DNA of 64,000 nucleotides from Piscicola geometra. Its lineage: Eukaryota > Annelida > Clitellata > Hirudinida > Piscicolidae. The notes beneath the pieces were generated by a model, which saw only the letters and a program-made list of their open reading frames with translations, was not told the DNA's origin and did not search any database. Shown piece by piece: positions 37,401 through 51,200 of the stretch (positions are counted from its first letter, which is position 1; each line of letters opens with the position of its first letter). The stretch lies in the NCBI GenBank assembly GCA_943735955.1, contig OX030959.1, positions 9,778,754 through 9,842,753 on the forward strand, written 5' to 3'. The translations under genes were made by a program, and so were the position numbers.

Positions 37401-39630
37401 GCAAAGAGAAGAAGCAAAGAAAAGAGACAAAGAGAAGAGACAAAGAGAAGAGACAAAGAGAAGAGACAAAGAGAAGAGACAAAGAGAAGATACAAAGAGA
37501 AGAGACAAAGAGAAGAGACAGAGAAGAGACAAAGAGAAGAGGCAAAGAGGAGAGACAAAGAGAAGGGACAAAGAGAAGAGACAAAGAGAAGAGACAAAGA
37601 GAAGAGACAAAGAAAAGAGACAAAGAGAAGAGACAAAGAGAAGTAGCAAAAAGAAGAGACAAAGAAAAGAGGCAAAGAGAAGAGACAAAGAGAAAAGACA
37701 AAGAGAAGAGGCAAAGAGAAGAGACAAAGAGAAGGGACAAAGAGAAGAGACAAAGAGAAGAGACAAATAGAAGAGGCAAAGAGAAGAGACAAAGAGAAGA
37801 GAAAAAGAGAAGAGACAAAGAGAAGAGACAAAGAGAAGAGACAAAGAGAAGAGACAAAGAGAAGAGACAAAGAGAAGATACAAAGAGATGAGACAAAGAG
37901 AAGATACAAAGAGAAGAGACAAAGAGAAGAGACAAAGAGAAGAGACAAAGAGAAGAGACAAAGAGAAGAGACAAAGAGAAGAGACAAAGAGAAGAGAAAA
38001 AGAGAAGAGACAAAGAGAAGAGACAAAGAGAAGAGACAAAGAGAAGAGACAAAGAGAAGAGACAAAGAGAAGAAGCAAAGAGAAAAAGCAAAGAAAAGAG
38101 ACAAAGAGAAGAGACAAAGAGAAGAGACAAAGAGAAGATACAAAGAGAAGAGACAAAGAGAAGAGACAGAGAAGAGACAAAGAGAAGAGGCAAAGATAAG
38201 AGACAAAGAGAAGATACAAAGAGAAGAGACAAAGAGAAGAGACAAAGAGAAGATACAAAGAGAAGAGACAAAGAGAAGAGACAGAGAAGAGACAAAGAGA
38301 AGAGGCAAAGAGAAGAGACAAAGAGAAGAGACAAAGAGAAGAGACAAAGAGAAGAGACAAAGAGAAGAGACAGAGAAGAGACAAAGAGAAGAGGCAAAGA
38401 GAAGAGACAAAGAGAATGGACAAAGAGAAGAGACAAAGAGAAGAGACAAAGAGAAGAGACAAAGAGAAGAGACAAAGAGAAGAAGCAAAAAGAAGAGACA
38501 AAGAAAAGAGGCAAAGAAAAGAGACAAAGAGAAGAGACAAAGAGAAGAGGCAAAGAGAAGAGACAAAGAGAAGAGACAAAGAGAAGAAGCAAAGAGAAGA
38601 GACAAATAGAATAGACAAAGAGAAGAGACAAAGAGAAGAAGCAAAGAAAAGAGACAAAGAGAAGAGACAAAGAGAAGATACAAAGAGAAGAGACAAAGAG
38701 AAGAGACAAAGAAAAGAGACAAAGAGAAGATACAAAGAGAAGAGACAAAGAGAAGAGACAAAGAGAAGAAGCAAAGAGAAGAAGCAAAGAAAAGAGACAA
38801 AGAGAAGAGACATAGAGAAGAGACAAAGAGAAGAGACAAAGAAAAGAGACAAAGAGAAGAGACAAAGAGAAGAGACAAAGAGAAGGGACAAAGAGAAGAG
38901 ACAAAGAGAAGAGACAAAGAGAAGAGACAAAGAGAAGAGACAAAGAGAAGGGACAAATAGAAGAGACAAAGAGAAGAGACAAAGAGAAGAGACAAAGAGA
39001 AGAGACAAAGAGAAGAGACAAAGAGAAGAAGCAAAAAGAAGAGACAAAGAAAAGAGGCAAAGAGAAGAGACAAAGAAAAGAGACAAAGAGAAGATACAAA
39101 GAGAAGAGACAAAGAGAAGAGACAAAGAGAAGAGACAAAGAGAAGAAGCAAAGAGAAGAAGCAAAGAAAAGAGACAAAGAGAAGAGACAAAGAGAAGAGA
39201 CAAAGAGAAGAGACAAAGAGAAGAGACAAAGAGAAGATACAAAGAGAAGAGACAAAGAGAAGAGACAGAGAAGAGACAAAGAGAAGAGGCAAAGAGGAGA
39301 GACAAAGAGAAGGGACAAAGAGAAGAGACAAAGAGAAGAGACAAAGAGAAGAGACAAAGAGAAGAGACAAAGAGAAGAGACAAAGAGAAGAGACAAAGAG
39401 AAGTAGCAAAAAGAAGAGACAAAGAAAAGAGGCAAAGAGAAGAGACAAAGAGAAAAGACAAAGAGAAGAGGCAAAGAGAAGAGACAAAGAGAAGGGACAA
39501 AGAGAAGAGACAAAGAGAAGAGACAAATAGAAGAGGCAAAGAGAAGAGACAAAGAGAAGAGCAAAAGAGAAGAGACAAAGAGAAGAGACAAAGAGAAGAG
39601 ACAAAGAGAAGAGACAAAGAGAAGAGACAA
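34450..39630. repeat. 2,937-bp direct repeat
   Basis: About 34.45-36.69 kb recurs at 37.39-39.63 kb. GTAGC 34706/37643, ATGAGAC 34951/37888 and AATGGAC 35479/38416 are all 2,937 apart. A related block starts again at 47.62 kb. Confidence 0.85.
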
Positions 39631-42600
39631 AGAGAAGATACAAAGAGATGAGACAAAGAGAAGATACAAAGAGAAGAGACAAAGAGAAGAGACAAAGAGA
39701 AGAGACAAAGAGAAGAGACAAAGAGAAGAGACAAAGAGAAGAGACAAAGAGAAGAGAAAAAGAGAAGAGACAAAGAGAAGAGACAAAGAGAAGAGACAAA
39801 GAGAAGAGACAAAGAGAAGAGACAAAGAGAAGAGACAAAGAGAAGAAGCAAAGAGAAAAAGCAAAGAAAAGAGACAAAGAGAAGAGACAAAGAGAAGAGA
39901 CAAAGAGAAGATACAAAGAGAAGAGACAAAGAGAAGAGACAGAGAAGAGACAAAGAAAAGAGGCAAAGATAAGAGACAAAGAGAAGATACAAAGTAAAGA
40001 GACAAAGAGAAGAGACAGAGAAGAGACAAAGAGAAGAGGCAAAGAGAAGAGAAAAAGAGAATGGACAAAGAGAAGAGACAAAGAGTAGAGACAAAGAGAA
40101 GAGACAAAGAGAAGAGACAAAGAGAAGAAGCAAAAAGAAGAGACAAAGAAAAGAGGCAAAGAGAAGAGACAAAGAGAAGAGACAAAGAGAAGAGGCAAAG
40201 AGAAGAGACAAAGAGAAGAGACAAAGAGAAGAAGCAAAGAGAAGAGACAAATAGAATAGACAAAGAGAAGAGACAAAGAGAAGAAGCAAAGAAAAGAGAC
40301 AAAGAGAAGAGACAAAGAGAAGAGACAAAGAGAAGAGACAAAGAGAAGATACAAAGAGAAGAGACAAAGAGAAGAGACAAAGAAAAGAGACAAAGAGAAG
40401 ATACAAAGAGAAGAGACAAAGAGAAGAGACAAAGAGAAGAAGCAAAGAGAAGAAGCAAAGAAAAGAGACAAAGAGAAGAGACAAAGAGAAGAGACAAAGA
40501 GGAGAGACAAAGAGAAGATACAAAGAGAAGAGACAAAGAGAAGAGACAGAGAAGAGACAAAGAGAAGAGGCAAGGAGAAGAGACAAAGAGAAGGGACAAA
40601 GAGAAAAGACAAAGAGAAGAGACAAAGAGAAGAGACAAAGAGAAGAGACAAAGAGAAGAGACAAAGAGAAGAAGCAAAAAGGAGAGACAAAGAAAAGAGG
40701 CAAAGAGAAGAGACAAAGAGAAGAGACAAAGAGAAGAGACAAAGAGAAGAGGCAAAGAGAAGAGACAAAGAGAAGAGACAAAGAGAAGGGACAAAGAGAA
40801 GAGACAAATAGAAGAGACAAAGATAAGATACAAAGAGAAGAAACAAAGAGAAGAGACAAAGAGAAGAGACAAAGAGAAGAGACAAAGAGAAGATACAAAG
40901 AGAAGAGACAAAGAGAAGAGACAAAGAGAAGAGACAAAGAGAAGAGACAAAGAGAAGAGACAAAAAGAAGAGACAAAGAGAAGAGACAAAGAGAAGAGAC
41001 AAAGAGAAGAGGCAAAGAGAAGAGACAAAGAGAAGGGACAAAGAGAAGAGACAAAGAGAAGGGACAAAGAGAAGAGACAAAGAGGAGAGACAAAGAGAAG
41101 AGACAAAGAGAAGAAGCAAAAAGAAGAGACAAAGAAAAGAGGCAAAGAAAAGAGACAAAGAGAAGAGGCAAAGAGAAGAGACAAAGAGAAGAGACAAAGA
41201 GAAGAAGCAAAGAAAAGAGACAAAGAGAAGAGACAAAGAGAAGAGACAGAGAAGAGACAAAGAGAAGAGGCAAAGAGAAGAGACAAAGAGAAGGGACAAA
41301 GAGAAGAGACAAAGAGAAGAGACAAAGAGAAGAGGCAAAGAGAAGAGACAAAGAGAAGAGACAAAGAGAAGAGACAAAGAGAAGAGGCAAAGAGAAGAGA
41401 CAAAGAGAAGAGACAAAGAGAAGGGACAAAGAGAAGAGACAAATAGAAGAGGCAAAGATAAGATACAAAGAGAAGAAACAAAGAGAAGAGACAAAGAGAA
41501 GAGACAAAGAGAAGAGGCAAAGAAAAGAGACAAAGAGAAGAGACAAAGAGAAGAGACAAAGAGAAGAGACAAAGAGAAGAGACAAAGAGAAGAAGCAAAG
41601 AAAAGAGACAAAGAGAAGAAGCAAAGAGAAGAAGCAAAGAAAAGAGACAAAGAGAAGAGACAAAGAGAAGAGACAAAGAGAAAAGACAAAGAGAAGAGAC
41701 AAAGAGAAGAAACAAAGAGAAGAGACAAAGAGAAGAGACAAAGAGAAGAGACAAAGAGAAGAGACAAAGAGAAGAGACAAAGAGAAGAAGCAAAGAGAAG
41801 AAGCAAAGAAAAGAGACAAAGAGAAGAGACAAAGAGAAGAGACAAAGAGAAGATACAAAGAGAAGAGACAAAGAGAAGAGACAGAGAAGAGACAAAGAGA
41901 AGAGGCAAAGAGAAGAGACAAAGAGAAGGGACAAAGAGAAGAGACAAAGAGAAGAGACAAAGAGAAGAAGCAAAAAGAAGAGACAAAAAGAAGAGACAAA
42001 GAGAAGAAGCAAAGAGAAGAAGCAAAGAAAAGAGACAAAGAGAAGAGACAAAGAGAAGAGACAAAGAGAAGAAGCAAAGAGAAGAAGCAAAGAAAAGAGA
42101 CAAAGAGAAGAGACAAAGAGAAGAGACAAAGAGAAAAGACAAAGAGAAGATACAAAGAGAAGAGACAAAGAGAAGAGACAGAGAAGAGACAAAGAGAAGA
42201 GGCAAAAAGAAGAGACAAAGAGAAGATACAAATAGAATAGACAAAGAGAAGAGACAAAGAGAAGAAGCAAAGAAAAGAGACAAAGAGAAGAGACAAAGAG
42301 AAGAGACAAAGAGAAGAGACAAAGAGAAGAGACAAAGAGAAGAGACAAAGAGAAGAGACAAAGAGAAGAGACAAAGAGAAGAGACAAAGAGAAGAGACAA
42401 AGAGAAGAGACAAAGAGAAGAAGCAAAGAAAAGAGACGAGGAGAAGAGACAAAGAGAAGAGGCAAAGAGAAGAGACAAAGAGAAGGGACAAAGAGAAGAG
42501 ACAAAGAGAAGAGACAAGTAGAAGAGGCAAAGAGAAGAGACAAAGAGAAGAGAAAAAGAGAAGAGACAAAGAGAAGAGACAAAGAGAAGAGACAAAGAGA

Positions 42601-45430
42601 AGAGACAAAGAGAAGAGACAAAGAGAAGATACAAAGAGATGAGACAAAGAGAAGATACAAAGAGAAGAGACAAAGAGAAGAGACAAAGAGAAGAAACAAA
42701 GAGAAGAGACAAAGAGAAGAGACAAAGAGAAGAGACAAAGAGAAGAGAAAAAGAGAAGAGACAAAGAGAAGAGACAAAGAGAAGAGACAAAGAGAAGAGA
42801 CAAAGAGAAGAGACAAAGAGAAGAAGCAAAGAGAAGAAGCAAAGAAAAGAGACAAAGAGAAGAGACAAAGAGAAGAGACAAAGAGAAGATACAAAGAGAA
42901 GAGACAAAGAGAAGAGACAGAGAAGAGACAAAGAGAAGAGGCAAAGATAAGAGACAAAGAGAAGATACAAAGAGAAGAGACAAAGAGAAGAGACAGAGAA
43001 GAGACAAAGAGAAGAGGCAAAGAGAAGAGACAAAGAGAATGGACAAAGAGAAGAGACAAAGAGAAGAGACAAAGAGAAGAGACAAAGAGAAGAGACAAAG
43101 AGAAGAAGCAAAAAGAAGAGACAAAGAAAAGAGGCAAAGAGAAGAGACAAAGAGAAGAGACAAAGAGAAGAGGCAAAGAGAAGAGACAAAGAGAAGAGAC
43201 AAAGAGAAGAAGCAAAGAGAAGAGACAAATAGAATAGACAAAGAGAAGAGACAAAGAGAAGAAGCAAAGAAAAGAGACAAAGAGAAGAGACAAAGAGAAG
43301 AGACAAAGAGAAGAGACAAAGAGAAGATACAAAGAGAAGAGACAAAGAGAAGAGACAAAGAAAAGAGACAAAGAGAAGATACAAAGAGAAGAGACAAAGA
43401 GAAGAGACAAAGAGAAGAAGCAAAGAGAAGAAGCAAAGAAAAGAGACAAAGAGAAGAGACAAAGAGAAGAGACAAAGAGGAGAGACAAAGAGAAGATACA
43501 AAGAGAAGAGACAAAGAGAAGAGACAGAGAAGAGACAAAGAGAAGAGGCAAGGAGAAGAGACAAAGAGAAGGGACAAAGAGAAGAGACAAAGAGAAGAGA
43601 CAAAGAAAAGAGACAAAGAGAAGAAGCAAAAAGAAGAGACAAAGAGAAGAAGCAAAGAGAAGAAGCAAAGAAAAGAGACAAAGAGAAGAGACAAAGAGAA
43701 GAGACAAAGAGAAGATACAAAGAGAAGAGACAAAGAGAAGAGACAGAGAAGAGACAAAGAGAAGAGGCAAAGAGAAGAGACAAAGAGAAGGGACAAAGAG
43801 AAGAGACAAAGAGAAGAGACAAAGAGAAGAGACAAAGAGAAGAGACAAAGAGAAGAAGCAAAAAGAAGAGACAAAAAAAAGAGACAAAGAGAAGAAGCAA
43901 AAAGAAGAAGCAAAGAAAAGAGACAAAGAGAAGAGACAAAGAGAAGAGACAAAGAGAAGAAGCAAAGAGAAGAAGCAAAGAAAAGAGACAAAGAGAAGAG
44001 ACAAAGAGAAGAGACAAAGAGAAAAGACAAAGAGAAGATACAAAGAGAAGAGACAAAGAGAAGAGACAAAGAGAAGAGACAAAGAGAAGAGACAAAGAGA
44101 AGATACAAAGGGAAGAGACAAAGAGAAGAGACAAAGAGAAGAGACAAAGAGAAGAAGCAAAGAGAAGAAGCAAAGAAAAGAGACAAAGAGAAGAGACAAA
44201 GAGAAGAGACAAAGAGAAGATACAAAGAGAAGAGACAAAGAGAAGAGACAGAGAAGAGACAAAGAGAAGAGGCAAAGAGAAGAGACAAAGAGAAGGGACA
44301 AAGAGAAGAGACAAAGAGAAGAAGCAAAAAGAAGAGACAAAAAGAAGAGACAAAGAGAAGAAGCAAAAAGAAGAAGCAAAGAAAAGAGACAAAGAGAAGA
44401 GACAAAGAGAAGAGACAAAGAGAAGAAGCAAAGAGAAGAAGCAAAGAAAAGAGACAAAGAGAAGAGACAAAGAGAAGAGACAAAGAGAAAAGACAAAGAG
44501 ACGATACAAAGAGAAGAGACAAAGAGAAGAGACAGAGAAGAGACAAAGAGAAGAGGCAAAGAGAAGAGACAAAGAGAAGATACAAATAGAATAGACAAAG
44601 AGAAGAGACAAAGAGAAGAAGCAAAGAAAAGAGACAAAGAGAAGAGACAAAGAGAAGAGACAAAGAGAAGAGACAAAGAGAAGATACAAAGGGAAGAGAC
44701 AAAGAGAAGAGACAAAGAGAAGAGACAAAGAGAAGAAGCAAAGAGAAGAAGCAAAGAAAAGAGACAAAGAGAAGAGACAAAGAGAAGAGACAATGAGAAG
44801 ATACAAAGAGAAGAGACAAAGAGAAGAGACAGAGAAGAGACAAAGATTAGAGGCAAAGAGAAGAGACAAAGAGAAGGGACAAAGAGAAGAGACAAACAGA
44901 AGAGGCAAAGAGAAGAGACAAAGAGAAGAGACAAAGAGAAGAAGCAAAAAGAAGAGACAAAGAAAAGAGGCAAAGAGAAGAGACAAAGAGAAGAGACAAA
45001 GAGAAGAGGCAAAGAGAAGAGACAAAGAGAAGAGACAAAGAGAAGAAGCAAAGAGAAGAGACAAATAGAATAGACAAAGAGAAGAGACAAAGAGAAGAAG
45101 CAAAGAAAAGAGACAAAGAGAAGAGACAAAGAGAAGAGACAAAGAGAAGAGACAAAGAGAAGATACAAAGAGAAGAGACAAAGAGAAGAGGCAAAGAAAA
45201 GAGACAAAGACAAGATACAAAGAGAAGAGACAAAGAGAAGAGACAAAGAGAAGAGACAAAGAAAAGAGACAAAGAAAAGAGACAAAGAGAAGATACAAAG
45301 AGAAGAGACAAAGAGAAGAGACAAAGAGAAGAAGCAAAAAGGAGAAGCAAAGAAAAGAGACAAAAAGAAGAGACAGAGAAAAGATACAAAGAGAAGAGAC
45401 AAAGAGAAGAGACAAAGAGAAGAGACAAAG
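37390..45430. repeat. 8-kb block repeated at about 47.62-56.21 kb (offset 10.2-10.8 kb)
   Basis: Marks: GTAGC 37643/47875, ATGAGAC 37888/48120 and 39648/49880 (offset 10,232); AATGGAC 40061/50280 (10,219, one unit fewer); ATGAGAC 42639/53417, GACGAGG 42435/53213, GACAAGAT 45209/55987 (10,778). The step of 559 bases (43 units) falls at about 41.61/51.83 kb. Confidence 0.87.
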
Positions 45431-48220
45431 AGAAGAGACAAAGAGAAGAGACAAAGAGAAGAAGCAAAAAGAAGAGACAAAGAAAAGAGGCAAAGATAAG
45501 ATACAAAGAGAAGAAACAAAGAGAAGAGACAAAGAGAAGAGACAAAGAGAAGAGGCAAAGAAAAGAGACAAAGAGAAGAGACAAAGAGAAGAGACAAAGA
45601 GAAGAAGCAAAGAAAAGAAACAAAGAGAAGAGACAAAGAGAAGAGACAAAGAGAAGAGACAAGGAGAAGAGACAAAGAGAAGATACAAAGAGAAGAGACA
45701 AAGAGAAGAGACAAAGAAAAGAGACAAAGAGAAGATACAAAGAGAAGAGACAAAGAGAAGAGACAAAGAGAAGAAGCAAAGAGAAGAAGGAAAGAAAAGA
45801 GACAAAGAGAAGAGACAAAGAAAAGAGACAAAGAGAAGAGACAAAGAGAAGGGACAAAGAGAAGAGACAAAGAGAAGAGACAAAGAGAAGAGACAAAGAG
45901 AAGAGACAAAGAGAAGAGACAAAGAGAAGAAGCAAAAAGAAGAGACAAAGAAAAGAGGCAAAGAGAAGAGACAAAGAAAAGAGACAAAGAGAAGATACAA
46001 AGAGAAGAGACAAAGAGAAGAGACAAAGAGAAGAGACAAAGAGAAGAAGCAAAGAGAAGAAGCAAAGAAAAGAGACAAAGAGAAGAGACAAAGAGAAGAG
46101 ACAAAGAGAAGAGACAAAGAGAAGAGACAAAGAGAAGATACAAAGAGAAGAGACAAAGAGAAGAGACAGAGAAGAGACAAAGAGAAGAGGCAAAGAGGAG
46201 AGACAAAGAGAAGGGACAAAGAGAAGAGACAAAGAGAAGAGACAAAGAGAAGAGACAAAGAAAAGAGACAAAGAGAAGAGACAAAGAGAAGTAGCAAAAA
46301 GAAGAGACAAAGAAAAGAGGCAAAGAGAAGAGACAAAGAGAAAAGACAAAGAGAAGAGGCAAAGAGAAGAGACAAAGAGAAGGGACAAAGAGAAGAGACA
46401 AAGAGAAGAGACAAATAGAAGAGGCAAAGAGAAGAGACAAAGAGAAGAGAAAAAGAGAAGAGACAAAGAGAAGAGACAAAGAGAAGAGACAAAGAGAAGA
46501 GACAAAGAGAAGAGACAAAGAGAAGATACAAAGAGATGAGACAAAGAGAAGATACAAAGAGAAGAGACAAAGAGAAGAGACAAAGAGAAGAGACAAAGAG
46601 AAGAGACAAAGAGAAGAGACAAAGAGAAGAGACAAAGAGAAGAGACAAATAGAATAGACAAAGAGAAGAGACAAAGAGAAGAAGCAAAGAAAAGAGACAA
46701 AGAGAAGAGACAAAGAGAAGAGACAAAGAGAAGAGACAAAGAGAAGATACAAAGAGAAGAGACAAAGAGAAGAGGCAAAGAAAAGAGACAAAGACAAGAT
46801 ACAAAGAGAAGAGACAAAGAGAAGAGACAAAGAGAAGAGACAAAGAAAAGAGACAAAGAAAAGAGACAAAGAGAAGATACAAAGAGAAGAGACAAAGAGA
46901 AGAGACAAAGAGAAGAAGCAAAAAGGAGAAGCAAAGAAAAGAGACAAAAAGAAGAGACAGAGAAAAGATACAAAGAGAAGAGACAAAGAGAAGAGACAAA
47001 GAGAAGAGACAAAGAGAAGAGACAAAGAGAAGAGACAAAGAGAAGAAGCAAAAAGAAGAGACAAAGAAAAGAGGCAAAGATAAGATACAAAGAGAAGAAA
47101 CAAAGAGAAGAGACAAAGAGAAGAGACAAAGAGAAGAGGCAAAGAAAAGAGACAAAGAGAAGAGACAAAGAGAAGAGACAAAGAGAAGAAGCAAAGAAAA
47201 GAAACAAAGAGAAGAGACAAAGAGAAGAGACAAAGAGAAGAGACAAGGAGAAGAGACAAAGAGAAGATACAAAGAGAAGAGACAAAGAGAAGAGACAAAG
47301 AAAAGAGACAAAGAGAAGATACAAAGAGAAGAGACAAAGAGAAGAGACAAAGAGAAGAAGCAAAGAGAAGAAGGAAAGAAAAGAGACAAAGAGAAGAGAC
47401 AAAGAAAAGAGACAAAGAGAAGAGACAAAGAGAAGGGACAAAGAGAAGAGACAAAGAGAAGAGACAAAGAGAAGAGACAAAGAGAAGAGACAAAGAGAAG
47501 AGACAAAGAGAAGAAGCAAAAAGAAGAGACAAAGAAAAGAGGCAAAGAGAAGAGACAAAGAAAAGAGACAAAGAGAAGATACAAAGAGAAGAGACAAAGA
47601 GAAGAGACAAAGAGAAGAGACAAAGAGAAGAAGCAAAGAGAAGAAGCAAAGAAAAGAGACAAAGAGAAGAGACAAAGAGAAGAGACAAAGAGAAGAGACA
47701 AAGAGAAGAGACAAAGAGAAGATACAAAGAGAAGAGACAAAGAGAAGAGACAGAGAAGAGACAAAGAGAAGAGGCAAAGAGGAGAGACAAAGAGAAGGGA
47801 CAAAGAGAAGAGACAAAGAGAAGAGACAAAGAGAAGAGACAAAGAAAAGAGACAAAGAGAAGAGACAAAGAGAAGTAGCAAAAAGAAGAGACAAAGAAAA
47901 GATGCAAAGAGAAGAGACAAAGAGAAAAGACAAAGAGAAGAGGCAAAGAGAAGAGACAAAGAGAAGGGACAAAGAGAAGAGACAAAGAGAAGAGACAAAT
48001 AGAAGAGGCAAAGAGAAGAGACAAAGAGAAGAGAAAAAGAGAAGAGACAAAGAGAAGAGACAAAGAGAAGAGACAAAGAGAAGAGACAAAGAGAAGAGAC
48101 AAAGAGAAGATACAAAGAGATGAGACAAAGAGAAGATACAAAGAGAAGAGACAAAGAGAAGAGACAAAGAGAAGAGACAAAGAGAAGAGACAAAGAGAAG
48201 AGACAAAGAGAAGAGACAAA
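45050..48220. repeat. 1,584-bp tandem duplication
   Basis: Copies about 45.05-46.63 and 46.63-48.22 kb. Marks CAAATAG 45062/46646, GACAAGAT 45209/46793, AAGGAAAG 45789/47373, GTAGC 46291/47875 and ATGAGAC 46536/48120 all lie 1,584 apart. Confidence 0.85.
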
Positions 48221-51200
48221 GAGAAGAGAAAAAGAGAAGAGACAAAGAGTAGAGACAAAGAGAAGAGACAAAGAGAAGAGACAAAGAGAAGAGACAAAGA
48301 GAAGAAGCAAAGAGAAAAAGCAAAGAAAAGAGACAAAGAGAAGAGACAAAGAGAAGAGACAAAGAGAAGATACAAAGAGAAGAGACAAAGAGAAGAGACA
48401 GAGAAGAGACAAAGAGAAGAGGCAAAGATAAGAGACAAAGAGAAGATACAAAGAGAAGAGACAAAGAGAAGAGACAAAGAGAAGATACAAAGAGAAGAGA
48501 CAAAGAGAAGAGACAGAGAAGAGACAAAGAGAAGAGGCAAAGAGAAGAGACAAAGAGAAGAGACAAAGAGAAGAGACAAAGAGAAGAGACAAAGAGAAGA
48601 GACAGAGAAGAGACAAAGAGAAGAGGCAAAGAGAAGAGACAAAGAGAATGGACAAAGAGAAGAGACAAAGAGAAGAGACAAAGAGAAGAGACAAAGAGAA
48701 GAGACAAAGAGAAGAAGCAAAAAGAAGAGACAAAGAAAAGAGGCAAAGAAAAGAGACAAAGAGAAGAGACAAAGAGAAGAGGCAAAGAGAAGAGACAAAG
48801 AGAAGAGACAAAGAGAAGAAGCAAAGAGAAGAGACAAATAGAATAGACAAAGAGAAGAGACAAAGAGAAGAAGCAAAGAAAAGAGACAAAGAGAAGAGAC
48901 AAAGAGAAGATACAAAGAGAAGAGACAAAGAGAAGAGACAAAGAAAAGAGACAAAGAGAAGATACAAAGAGAAGAGACAAAGAGAAGAGACAAAGAGAAG
49001 AAGCAAAGAGAAGAAGCAAAGAAAAGAGACAAAGAGAAGAGACATAGAGAAGAGACAAAGAGAAGAGACAAAGAAAAGAGACAAAGAGAAGAGACAAAGA
49101 GAAGAGACAAAGAGAAGGGACAAAGAGAAGAGACAAAGAGAAGAGACAAAGAGAAGAGACAAAGAGAAGAGACAAAGAGAAGGGACAAATAGAAGAGACA
49201 AAGAGAAGAGACAAAGAGAAGAGACAAAGAGAAGAGACAAAGAGAAGAGACAAAGAGAAGAAGCAAAAAGAAGAGACAAAGAAAAGAGGCAAAGAGAAGA
49301 GACAAAGAAAAGAGACAAAGAGAAGATACAAAGAGAAGAGACAAAGAGAAGAGACAAAGAGAAGAGACAAAGAGAAGAAGCAAAGAGAAGAAGCAAAGAA
49401 AAGAGACAAAGAGAAGAGACAAAGAGAAGAGACAAAGAGAAGAGACAAAGAGAAGAGACAAAGAGAAGATACAAAGAGAAGAGACAAAGAGAAGAGACAG
49501 AGAAGAGACAAAGAGAAGAGGCAAAGAGGAGAGACAAAGAGAAGGGACAAAGAGAAGAGACAAAGAGAAGAGACAAAGAGAAGAGACAAAGAGAAGAGAC
49601 AAAGAGAAGAGACAAAGAGAAGAGACAAAGAGAAGTAGCAAAAAGAAGAGACAAAGAAAAGAGGCAAAGAGAAGAGACAAAGAGAAAAGACAAAGAGAAG
49701 AGGCAAAGAGAAGAGACAAAGAGAAGGGACAAAGAGAAGAGACAAAGAGAAGAGACAAATAGAAGAGGCAAAGAGAAGAGACAAAGAGAAGAGAAAAAGA
49801 GAAGAGACAAAGAGAAGAGACAAAGAGAAGAGACAAAGAGAAGAGACAAAGAGAAGAGACAAAGAGAAGATACAAAGAGATGAGACAAAGAGAAGATACA
49901 AAGAGAAGAGACAAAGAGAAGAGACAAAGAGAAGAGACAAAGAGAAGAGACAAAGAGAAGAGACAAAGAGAAGAGACAAAGAGAAGAGAAAAAGAGAAGA
50001 GACAAAGAGAAGAGACAAAGAGAAGAGACAAAGAGAAGAGACAAAGAGAAGAGACAAAGAGAAGAAGCAAAGAGAAAAAGCAAAGAAAAGAGACAAAGAG
50101 AAGAGACAAAGAGAAGAGACAAAGAGAAGATACAAAGAGAAGAGACAAAGAGAAGAGACAGAGAAGAGACAAAGAAAAGAGGCAAAGATAAGAGACAAAG
50201 AGAAGATACAAAGTAAAGAGACAAAGAGAAGAGACAGAGAAGAGACAAAGAGAAGAGGCAAAGAGAAGAGAAAAAGAGAATGGACAAAGAGAAGAGACAA
50301 AGAGTAGAGACAAAGAGAAGAGACAAAGAGAAGAGACAAAGAGAAGAAGCAAAAAGAAGAGACAAAGAAAAGAGGCAAAGAGAAGAGACAAAGAGAAGAG
50401 ACAAAGAGAAGAGGCAAAGAGAAGAGACAAAGAGAAGAGACAAAGAGAAGAAGCAAAGAGAAGAGACAAATAGAATAGACAAAGAGAAGAGACAAAGAGA
50501 AGAAGCAAAGAAAAGAGACAAAGAGAAGAGACAAAGAGAAGAGACAAAGAGAAGAGACAAAGAGAAGATACAAAGAGAAGAGACAAAGAGAAGAGACAAA
50601 GAAAAGAGACAAAGAGAAGATACAAAGAGAAGAGACAAAGAGAAGAGACAAAGAGAAGAAGCAAAGAGAAGAAGCAAAGAAAAGAGACAAAGAGAAGAGA
50701 CAAAGAGAAGAGACAAAGAGGAGAGACAAAGAGAAGATACAAAGAGAAGAGACAAAGAGAAGAGACAGAGAAGAGACAAAGAGAAGAGGCAAGGAGAAGA
50801 GACAAAGAGAAGGGACAAAGAGAAGAGACAAAGAGAAGAGACAAAGAGAAGAGACAAAGAGAAGAGACAAAGAGAAGAGACAAAGAGAAGAAGCAAAAAG
50901 GAGAGACAAAGAAAAGAGGCAAAGAGAAGAGACAAAGAGAAGAGACAAAGAGAAGAGACAAAGAGAAGAGGCAAAGAGAAGAGACAAAGAGAAGAGACAA
51001 AGAGAAGGGACAAAGAGAAGAGACAAATAGAAGAGACAAAGATAAGATACAAAGAGAAGAAACAAAGAGAAGAGACAAAGAGAAGAGACAAAGAGAAGAG
51101 ACAAAGAGAAGATACAAAGAGAAGAGACAAAGAGAAGAGACAAAGAGAAGAGACAAAGAGAAGAGACAAAGAGAAGAGACAAAAAGAAGAGACAAAGAGA

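Noticed and set aside
7266..44843. Minus-strand open frame of about 12,500 codons (and others of about 10,800, 9,900 and 6,400 codons)
   Set aside because: Pure 13-bp satellite translated as a 13-residue cycle; the unit has no stop triplet in any minus frame, all three frames are open together, and no domain or codon signature is present.
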